From DASTHS01 sp035718085 (GTDB taxonomy: Bacteria > Actinomycetota > Acidimicrobiia > Acidimicrobiales > Palsa-688), in contig DASTHS010000238.1 of assembly GCA_035718085.1 (NCBI GenBank), forward strand, positions 1 through 13,421: DNA of 13,421 nt. Reading direction: 5' to 3'. A program made the position numbers and the translations under genes. This document shows, piece by piece, positions 6,345 to 12,046 of the stretch. The notes below the pieces were generated by a model. The model ran no database searches. It had not been told where the DNA came from and saw nothing but the letters and a program-made list of their open reading frames with translations. Within the stretch, counting starts at the first letter, position 1. Each line of letters begins with the position of its first letter.

Positions 6345-7372
6345 GCGCCAGCGTCGACCTCGACCGCCTCGGCGCGTGGATGGACGGGGCCGGGCTGCCG
6401 GCCGGCCCGATCACCGGCGCCGAGCTGCTCGCGGGCGGCACCCAGAACGTCCTGGTGCGCTTCGCTCGGGGCGGTGAGCGGTTCGTGCTGCGCCGCCCCC
6501 CGCTGCACAAGCGCGACAACAGCGACGAGACGATGCGGCGCGAGGCGCGGGTGCTCGCCGCCCTCGCCGGCTCCGGCGTGCCCCACCCGCGCCTGATCGC
6601 CGCCTGCGCCGACGTCGGGGTGCTCGGCGCCGCCTTCTACCTGATGGAGCCCGTCGACGGCGTCAACCCGACCACCGGCCTGCCGGCGCCCTACCGCACC
6701 GACGCGTCGTGGCGCCGACGGCTGGGCCTGGCCATGGCCGACGGCGCCGCCGCCATCGGGGCGGTCGACCACGTCGCCGCCGGCCTCGGCGACCTCGGCC
6801 GACCTGACGGCTACCTCGAGCGCCAGGTGGAGCGCTGGGCCCGCCAGCTGGCCTCCTACAGCGCCCTCGACGGCTACCCGGGCCCCGACATCCCCGGCGT
6901 CGACGCCGTGGGCCGCTGGCTCGACGACAACCGGCCGGCCTCGTGGCAGCCGGGGCTGATCCACGGCGACTACCACCTGGCCAACGTGCTCGCCTCCCTC
7001 GACCGCCCCGGTCTGGCTGCCATCGTCGACTGGGAGCTCACCACCATCGGCGACCCGCTCGTCGACCTCGGGTGGCTGCTCGCCACCTGGGTCGACGACG
7101 ACGGCGCCACCGCCGGCGCCGCCCCCGTGATCCCGTGGGAGGGCTTCCCGACGGCCGCCGAGCTGGTGGCCCGGTACGCCGAGCGCTCGGCGCGGGACCT
7201 CTCCGCCCTGCGGTGGTACGAGGTGCTGGCCTGCTACAAGCTCGGCATCATCCTCGAGGGCAGCCACGCCCGGGCCATGGCCGGCCTCGCCCCCCAAGAG
7301 ATCGGCGACCGCCTCCACGCCACCACCCTGGGCCTGTTCAGCCGGGCGGCCGCCCGCATCGCCGCCGCCTGA
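6341..7372 (+). CDS. APH-like phosphotransferase family protein (ACAD10/11 kinase type)
   Basis: Starting at ATG 6341 the product has 343 residues, normal for this family. Homology-type sequence begins within 25 residues (GGTQNVLVRF, then FVLRRPP at 48-54, the nucleotide-binding strand region). The kinase catalytic loop is HGDYHLANV (208-216), with D210 as catalytic base, and the metal-binding segment is DWELTTIGDPLVDLGW (230-245). This subgroup is related to the kinase part of human ACAD10/11, which phosphorylates 4-hydroxyacyl-CoAs, and in bacteria it often neighbours SDR and acyl-CoA dehydrogenase genes; that the substrate here is a hydroxyacyl-CoA is inference. The start overlaps the stop of the SDR remnant by ATGA, so expression may now depend on ribosomes reading through the remnant or on re-initiation. 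Resistance to aminoglycosides is unlikely. Confidence 0.85.
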   Translation: MSASVDLDRLGAWMDGAGLPAGPITGAELLAGGTQNVLVRFARGGERFVLRRPPLHKRDNSDETMRREARVLAALAGSGVPHPRLIAACADVGVLGAAFYLMEPVDGVNPTTGLPAPYRTDASWRRRLGLAMADGAAAIGAVDHVAAGLGDLGRPDGYLERQVERWARQLASYSALDGYPGPDIPGVDAVGRWLDDNRPASWQPGLIHGDYHLANVLASLDRPGLAAIVDWELTTIGDPLVDLGWLLATWVDDDGATAGAAPVIPWEGFPTAAELVARYAERSARDLSALRWYEVLACYKLGIILEGSHARAMAGLAPQEIGDRLHATTLGLFSRAAARIAAA

Positions 7373-7382
7373 CGCAGCCGGC

Positions 7383-7398
7383 CCCCGGCAGACCGGGG
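7383..7398. terminator. Hairpin between convergent genes
   Basis: CCCCGG (7383-7388) pairs with CCGGGG (7393-7398) over a CAGA loop, in the 41-base gap between the stops of the phosphotransferase gene (+) and the permease gene (-). It could terminate both. No U-run is present. Confidence 0.5.
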
Positions 7399-7413
7399 TG
7401 CCCGGCGACGGGC

Positions 7414-9807
7414 TCACGCATGGGCCACGGCGACGAACTCGTAGTCGGGGTTGGTCATCGTGAGGCGTCCCTTGCGCTGGCTCACGGTGCCCTCGACCGA
7501 GATCCGGGCGCCGGGCACCAGCCCGGCGATCTGACGTCGGCCGAGGAAGGCCACCACGAGCCGCCCGTGGCCGTCGTCGATCACGCACTCGAGGGTGGCC
7601 GTCGACCCCCACGGTTGCACGGTGAGCGACCGGATGCGGCCAGCTACCTTGGCCCGTTGCCGGGGCTGCAGCGACCGGATGGGCACCGTGCCGGGCACGC
7701 CCATGAGCACCGAGGTGTCGATCGCACGTTCCTCGATCTCCGTGTCCGACAGGTCGGCACCACCGCCGTGCCCGCCGGGCGCGCCACCGCCGGAAACCCC
7801 CCGGGCCTTGCGTTCCCTCCGCCGCTCCGCCAACTCCTCGTCGACGTCGAAGGGAACGATGGTCGCGCTCACGTTGGGGAGGCGGCTGACGGCCGCAGCG
7901 ATGCGCTCGCCGGTCGCGTCGTGGAGGAACCGGCTCCACGCACGCTTGTAGGAGCGGCGCGGCAACAGCACCGTCACCGACGTCCGCCCGTCGGAGAGGC
8001 GATCCTCGACGGTCTCGAGGCAAGCCCGAACCACCCGCCGGTCGGGGCACTCGACCAGCTCGAGGGGCAGGCGATCGAGTCCGAGGCGCACCCACCGCGC
8101 CTGGAGCCGTGAGGCGCGCTCGGCGTCGATCACGAAGTGCACGGCGAGCAGCTCGTCCACGTTGAGCGTCTTGGCGTACTGGATCGCCCGTGCGGTGGCC
8201 AGGTCGAGGCGGTCGATGAGCAGCAACGCCACGGTGCGCGGGAGCGGCCGGGCTTCGGCGGCGACATCCGCGGCGGTCTCGCCCAGCACCGACGCCTCGT
8301 CGCGATAGCGGCGGTTCAGGGTCACCAGCCCGAACCACATCACCGGGAACAGCACGAGCACCACCCAGGCGCCCTCGGTGAACTTGGTGACCGCGAAGAT
8401 GACCACCACGGCGAAGGAGAGCGCCGACGCCGACCCGTTGATCACCGACCGGTGCCGCCAGCCGGCCTCCTTGTGGGTGAGGTGGTGCTTGACCATGCCC
8501 GCCCCCGCCACGGTGAAGCCGGTGAAGACCCCGATGGCGTAGACCGCCACCAGGGCGTTGACGGAGGCCCCGGTGACGGTCAGCAGGGTGAGCGAGATGA
8601 TCGCCAGCACGATGATGCCGTTGGAGAACACCAGGCGGTGGCCCCGCTTGGTCAGCTTCGCCGGCAGGAACCGGTCGTCGGCCACGAAGCTGGCGAGGAA
8701 GGGGAACCCGTTGAAGCTGGTGTTGGCCCCGGTGTAGAGGATCAGCAGGGTGACGGCCTGGATGACCCCGTAGACCGCCGTCCCGAAGCCCGACGACCCG
8801 AAGATGACCTTCGCCTCTTGGGACAGGACCGTCGGCGTCCCGCTGGCGTAGGGGGTGGCGTGGGTCAGGTAGGCGAGCACCGACACGCCGAGCACCAGGC
8901 AGCCCAGGGTGACCGCCATGATGACCAGCGCGCGCCTGGCGTGCGCGCCCTCCGGCGGCTTGAACGCTCCCACCCCGTTCGAGATGGCCTCGAGCCCGGT
9001 GAGCGACGAGCCACCGTTGGCGAACGCCTTGAGGAGAAGGAAGACCGACACCCCGAGCAGCAGGCCGTGCCCGCTGCCGGTGTGGCCCAGATGGCTGGCT
9101 TCCTCGGTCAGGTGCCCCGGCCCCAGCACGGCGTGGGGCAGCCCGACGAGGAGGTATTTCACGATGCCGACGATCACCACGGTCGAGATGGCGGCGATGA
9201 ACAGGTAGGTGGGGAGGGCGAAGGCGCGCCCCGCCTCCCTGATGCCCCGAAGGTTGCCGTAGAGGAGCACCACGACCACCGCCAGGGTGATCGGGAGTGT
9301 GTAGGGCGTGAGGGCCGGCACCGCGGAGGTCAGCGCGTCGGTGCCCGCCGCGGTCTGCACCGCCACGGTGACCGTGTAGTCGATCAGCAGCGCCACCGCA
9401 GCCACCTGGGCCGTGCGGGGCCCGAAGTTGTCGCGGGCGACGACGTAGGAGCCGCCGGCCCGGGTGTACACCATGACGACCTCCCGGTAGGAGAGCGTCA
9501 CGAAGAACAACACGACGATGATCCCGAGGGTGAGCGGCACGATGAGGCTGAAGGCGGCCAGGCCGGCGGCGGGGACGAGGATGGTCAGGATCTCCTCGGT
9601 GCCGTACGCGGTCGACGAGATGCAGTCGGGCGCCAGCACGCCGAGGGCAACTGGCAGGGAGAGACGCTCGTCGGCGAGCGACTCGGTGACCAGCGGCTTG
9701 CCGAGCAGGGCCCGCTTGACCCGGTAGGCCCTCGTCTCGGGAAGGTAGCTGTGCGGGCGCGAGGGCCCGGGCTCGCCCGACTCGGCGGCGCGTTCGGCGG
9801 GTGCCAT
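7414..9807 (-). CDS. KimA-like APC permease with USP-like domain and fused C-terminal OB-fold
   Basis: The 797-residue protein is longer than B. subtilis KimA (about 600). Residues 50-495 form a 12-span APC transporter: LAPDCISSTAYGTEEIL (58-74), YTRAGGSYVVARDNFG (114-129), LLKAFANGGSSLTGLEAISNG (258-278) and the YTGANTSFNGFPFLAS stretch (358-373) are typical of the KimA/YdaO-type branch, which imports K+ and in Bacillus is controlled by c-di-AMP. Residues 523-655 look like a cytosolic USP-type alpha/beta domain. A Gly-rich linker (671-684) leads to residues 715-795, an OB-fold-like segment (AGRIRSLTV, VAFLGRRQIAGLVPG, VEGTVSQRKGRLTMTNPDYEF). Start at ATG 9807, seven bases after a TAGACA -10-like box. 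Potassium as substrate is inferred; an amino acid carrier is the main alternative. Divergent from the EAL-DICT gene. Confidence 0.85.
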   Translation of the reverse strand: MAPAERAAESGEPGPSRPHSYLPETRAYRVKRALLGKPLVTESLADERLSLPVALGVLAPDCISSTAYGTEEILTILVPAAGLAAFSLIVPLTLGIIVVLFFVTLSYREVVMVYTRAGGSYVVARDNFGPRTAQVAAVALLIDYTVTVAVQTAAGTDALTSAVPALTPYTLPITLAVVVVLLYGNLRGIREAGRAFALPTYLFIAAISTVVIVGIVKYLLVGLPHAVLGPGHLTEEASHLGHTGSGHGLLLGVSVFLLLKAFANGGSSLTGLEAISNGVGAFKPPEGAHARRALVIMAVTLGCLVLGVSVLAYLTHATPYASGTPTVLSQEAKVIFGSSGFGTAVYGVIQAVTLLILYTGANTSFNGFPFLASFVADDRFLPAKLTKRGHRLVFSNGIIVLAIISLTLLTVTGASVNALVAVYAIGVFTGFTVAGAGMVKHHLTHKEAGWRHRSVINGSASALSFAVVVIFAVTKFTEGAWVVLVLFPVMWFGLVTLNRRYRDEASVLGETAADVAAEARPLPRTVALLLIDRLDLATARAIQYAKTLNVDELLAVHFVIDAERASRLQARWVRLGLDRLPLELVECPDRRVVRACLETVEDRLSDGRTSVTVLLPRRSYKRAWSRFLHDATGERIAAAVSRLPNVSATIVPFDVDEELAERRRERKARGVSGGGAPGGHGGGADLSDTEIEERAIDTSVLMGVPGTVPIRSLQPRQRAKVAGRIRSLTVQPWGSTATLECVIDDGHGRLVVAFLGRRQIAGLVPGARISVEGTVSQRKGRLTMTNPDYEFVAVAHA

Positions 9808-9814
9808 CCCGACG

Positions 9815-9820
9815 TGTCTA
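9815..9820 (-). promoter_or_regulatory. Candidate -10 box TAGACA before the permease gene
   Basis: On the minus strand GGTAGACA ends 7 bases before the ATG at 9807, the same spacing as the TAACGT box before the SDR gene at 400, and no good ribosome site intervenes. The last base deviates from TAnnnT, so this is tentative. Confidence 0.3.
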
Positions 9821-9982
9821 CCAGCGTGCCCCAGGGGGGAATCACCACCTCACCGCCTCACCGCTGCAGCAGCGGCCCGGCAGCCCCGATGCTTCAGATC
9901 GGCGCCGAACGACCGATAGAGGGAGTGCCCGCGCCCTGGCAGGGTGGCGGGCCCGGTGGCCGAGGAGGAGTGGCGGAGCACA

Positions 9983-11245
9983 GTGGCGGTTGCGGAGATG
10001 GCCGTGGAAGCGGACCCGGGCGTCGGCGAGGTGGTCAGGTCGAGGCGGGTCACTTCGGTGTTCCAGCCGCTGGTGCATCTGGCCTCTCGACAGGTCGCCG
10101 GGTACGAGTGCCTCAGCCGGGGGCCCGCCGGGTCGCCGCTCGAGTCGCCGCTCGCCCTCTTCGAGGCTGCCGGACCGGCCGGCCTGACCGGCGAGCTCGA
10201 CTGGGTGTGCCGGGCCGCCGGCCTGGCCCGCGTGCTCGCGTCGGCGCCGCACCCGTCGCTCACCTGGTTCGTCAACGCAGAGCCGTCCCAGCTGACAGCA
10301 CCCTGCCCGGCCGACCTGCGTCCGGTGCTCGCCCGGGCGGAGGGGCACCTCTCGGTGGTGGTGGAGATGACCGAGCGTGCCGTGGACTTCGACCCGGCCG
10401 CCCTGCTGGCCGCCGCACAGCGGGCGCGCGCCAACGGGTGGGGAGTGGCGCTCGACGACGTCGGCGCCGCCCCCCGGTCGCTGGCCTTGCTGCCCTTCTT
10501 GCAGCCCGACGTCGTGAAGCTCGACATGACCCTCGTGCAGGGCCGCAACCAGGCCGAGGTGGCCACCATCTCCAACGCCGTGCGCGCCTACGCGGAGTCG
10601 ACCGGGGCGGTCGTGCTGGCCGAGGGCATCGAGGACGAACGGATGCTCGCCACCGCGCTCGCCCTGGGCGCCACCTACGGGCAGGGTTGGTACTTCGGGC
10701 GCCCAGGGACGCTTCCCGACCAGCTGCCCGGCACCGAACGGCCTTTCCCCCTCGCGCAGCGGGTCGACACCGACGCCGGGATGACGCCGTTCGAGATCGG
10801 CGCAGCCGCCCGCAGACCGGGGACGGCCGACAAGGCACTCCTGCTGCCCAACAGCCTGCACCTCGAACGCCAGGCCCTCTCCGGTGGCGAGGCGCTGGTG
10901 CTCCTCGCCACGTTCCAGGAGGGCCGCCACCTCACCACCGCCACCTGCGCCCGCTACGAGCAACTCGCCGCCCGCAACGTGTTCACCGCTGCTCTGGCGA
11001 CGGGGGTGGCGGGCCGCACGACGCCGGGGGTCCGGGTGGTCGACCTGCCGCCGGGTGATCCGCTGGCCGCTGAGTGGGACGTCGTGGTCGTCGGTCCGCA
11101 CTTCGCCGGGGCGCTCCTCGCCCGGGACCGCGGTGACGACGGTCCCGACCGGGAGCGGCGCTTCGACTACGTGATCACCCACGACCGTGCGCTGGTGCTG
11201 CGGGCCGCACGGTCGATGCTGCGGTGGGTCAACGGCGCCACGTGA
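9983..11245 (+). CDS. EAL-domain c-di-GMP phosphodiesterase with C-terminal DICT sensory domain
   Basis: From GTG 9983 the protein has 420 residues (numbering below from an in-frame GTG at 9944, 433 residues). The EAL domain spans about 36-265 and keeps the catalytic set: E55 in YECLSR, N111 in FVNAEP, E141 in EMTE, D171-D172 in DDVG, K192 in VKLD, E228 in AEGIED and Q247 in YGQGWYFGRP. The signature is ECL rather than EAL, and loop 6 reads DDVGAAPRSL instead of DDFGTG, a form I associate with EAL-DICT proteins. Residues 297-427 are a DICT domain (ATFQEGRHL, YEQLAARNVFTAAL, EWDVVVVGPHFAGALLARD, FDYVITHDR). It should hydrolyse c-di-GMP in response to an unknown signal. GGAG at 9975-9978 favours GTG 9983; ATG 9998 is possible. 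The stop lies one base from the tRNA remnant. Confidence 0.87.
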   Translation: MAVAEMAVEADPGVGEVVRSRRVTSVFQPLVHLASRQVAGYECLSRGPAGSPLESPLALFEAAGPAGLTGELDWVCRAAGLARVLASAPHPSLTWFVNAEPSQLTAPCPADLRPVLARAEGHLSVVVEMTERAVDFDPAALLAAAQRARANGWGVALDDVGAAPRSLALLPFLQPDVVKLDMTLVQGRNQAEVATISNAVRAYAESTGAVVLAEGIEDERMLATALALGATYGQGWYFGRPGTLPDQLPGTERPFPLAQRVDTDAGMTPFEIGAAARRPGTADKALLLPNSLHLERQALSGGEALVLLATFQEGRHLTTATCARYEQLAARNVFTAALATGVAGRTTPGVRVVDLPPGDPLAAEWDVVVVGPHFAGALLARDRGDDGPDRERRFDYVITHDRALVLRAARSMLRWVNGAT

Positions 11246-11246
11246 G

Positions 11247-11291
11247 TCGGGAAGGCGGGATTCGAACCCGCGGCCTCGGCGTCCCGAACGC
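11247..11291 (-). pseudogene. 3' half of tRNA-Pro(CGG), probable attachment-site scar
   Basis: Read on the minus strand, bases 11288-11247 give an anticodon loop TTCGGGA (anticodon CGG), stem strand CGCCG, 5-base variable region, T-stem GCGGG, T-loop TTCGAAT, T-stem CCCGC, acceptor strand CTTCCCG and discriminator A, exactly the 3' half of a bacterial tRNA-Pro. The 5' side breaks off in the anticodon stem: positions 27-31 read ATGCG where CGGCG is needed. No CGGGAAG acceptor strand or D-arm was found on the minus strand within the next 700 bases. A displaced 3' half is what a tRNA-targeting integrase leaves at one end of an inserted element, which would place the element at higher coordinates, with an intact tRNA-Pro at its far end. 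Confidence 0.75.
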
Positions 11292-11361
11292 ATTCAGGCG
11301 GTACGGACACGAATGATCGTGAACTGTCCTGGCTGATCCGTGCGCCGACAGGTGCGGCTCG

Positions 11362-11556
11362 GTGAGTCGCTGGGAGGCTGCCGATGACATCACGCTCAGC
11401 TTCGAGGAGGCCCGGGTCGTGCTCCTGACCGTGCTCGACGCCGTCGACGCCACGTTGTCGGGCAGCGAGCTGCGCCAGCGCCTCGAGGCCGTCGGCAGGG
11501 TGCCGTCGGCGAACCTGTTCCCCGACTACCCCTCCGGCGATGAGGTCCTACCATGA
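11362..11556 (+). CDS. Small protein (64 residues), unrecognised
   Basis: The frame starts at GTG 11362 and ends with TGA 11554-11556, overlapping the ATG of the next gene by ATGA, so the two are translationally coupled. The product is acidic with a likely helix FEEARVVLLTVLDAVDATLS (residues 14-33) followed by GSELRQRLEAVGRV and a proline-containing tail. Third codon positions are almost all G or C, as in the real genes around it, which supports coding. No family was recognised. Its place between the tRNA-Pro scar and debris suggests it belongs to an integrated element; an accessory or regulatory role there is only a guess. Confidence 0.6.
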   Translation: MSRWEAADDITLSFEEARVVLLTVLDAVDATLSGSELRQRLEAVGRVPSANLFPDYPSGDEVLP

Positions 11557-11732
11557 CGAACGTGGCTGGCACCGTGACGATCGCCGAGGCCGCCGAGCAA
11601 GCCGGTATCCCCCGTGAGGACGTGGTGCTGCTCCTGCACCGGGGCGAGTTGCGTGCCGTGCCCGACGCTGCCGGGCTCCCGGTCGTCGACGTCGCCAGCC
11701 TCGAGGCCTCGATGGCGAGTCGGGTCGGCTGA
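11553..11732 (+). CDS. Small helix-turn-helix (MerR/excisionase-like) protein
   Basis: The frame from ATG 11553 to TGA 11730-11732 encodes 59 residues. After a short leader, TIAEAAEQAGIPREDVVLLL then HRGELRAV followed by GLPVVDVASLEA has the layout of a MerR/HTH_17 DNA-binding unit: helix, turn (AGIP), recognition helix, short wing, and the closing V-DVASL motif. The usual Trp or Tyr in the recognition helix is replaced by Leu. GAGG at 11542-11545, 7 bases before the ATG, is a good ribosome site, and the ATGA overlap couples it to the 64-residue gene upstream. Proteins of this size include excisionases (recombination directionality factors) and small antitoxin-like regulators. Next to a tRNA scar the excisionase reading is attractive but not proven. 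No integrase gene is in the window. Confidence 0.6.
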   Translation: MTNVAGTVTIAEAAEQAGIPREDVVLLLHRGELRAVPDAAGLPVVDVASLEASMASRVG

Positions 11733-12046
11733 ACCTCCGGGCTCCGACCGCTCTTTACGTAGTAATGCCTGCACGGCTCCGGAGAGGCCAAGCCGAGCAC
11801 AAGCGCCCACAACGTGTCCCGGAACATGTAGAAGCCCTCGCCGAGGCTGCGGCCGAGGTCACCGCCGAAGCTGCCGAGGGTCAGCCCGATGAGGTCAGCG
11901 TGCACGGCGGCGACCCTTCGCAACGAGGATGCCGCTCAGCTCGCGCACCGCCCACACCAGGCGGGCGAAGGGGCCGGTCGAGCATGACGGGGTGGCGTCG
12001 GGCGCTACGAGGCATGCGTCGGACGGTTGGCCAGCGGAGGTGCGTC
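11733..12046. other. Region without an intact gene; gene debris
   Basis: This 314-base gap between the HTH gene and the end of the oxidoreductase gene contains the permease fragment (11751-11923) and a further coding-like scrap on the minus strand at about 11925-12000. An unusually AT-rich spot, CTTTACGTAGTAATG, lies at 11753-11766. No terminator, repeat array or RNA gene was recognised. Confidence 0.5.
11751..11923 (-). pseudogene. Frameshifted N-terminal piece of a YraQ/ArsP-type permease
   Basis: On the minus strand the first frame reads GEGFYMFRDTLWALVLGL, and after loss of one base at about 11786-11793 a second frame continues LGLSGAVQALLRKE. Joined, this gives FWALVLG-x-LSGAVQA, which I recognise as the first membrane segment of the DUF318/YraQ/ArsP permease family. 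The sequence then ends: the rest of a roughly 300-residue permease is missing, and the plus-strand HTH gene occupies the DNA beyond 11732. Third positions in the first frame are G/C-rich, consistent with former coding sequence. Upstream, 11925-12000 in another minus frame contains FARLVWAVRELSGIL, further debris of unknown origin. This is a dead fragment. Confidence 0.5.

Noticed and set aside
6341..7372. Aminoglycoside resistance gene
   Set aside because: The APH fold is shared, but the motifs and SDR neighbourhood fit the ACAD10/11-type phosphotransferase branch.
6329..8338. 669-codon minus-strand open frame
   Set aside because: It covers the opposite strand of the phosphotransferase gene and an alternative frame of the permease; both real genes carry clear motifs.
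8137..11058. 973-codon plus-strand open frame
   Set aside because: It runs antisense to the permease and then out of frame through the EAL-DICT gene; low-complexity composition, no domain.
9842..11293. 483-codon minus-strand open frame
   Set aside because: Antisense to the EAL-DICT gene, no recognisable domain.
11247..11700. tRNA-Pro interrupted by a group I intron instead of being truncated
   Set aside because: No 5' half (CGGGAAG acceptor strand, D-arm) is present on the minus strand within several hundred bases, and the break lies in the stem rather than in the loop.
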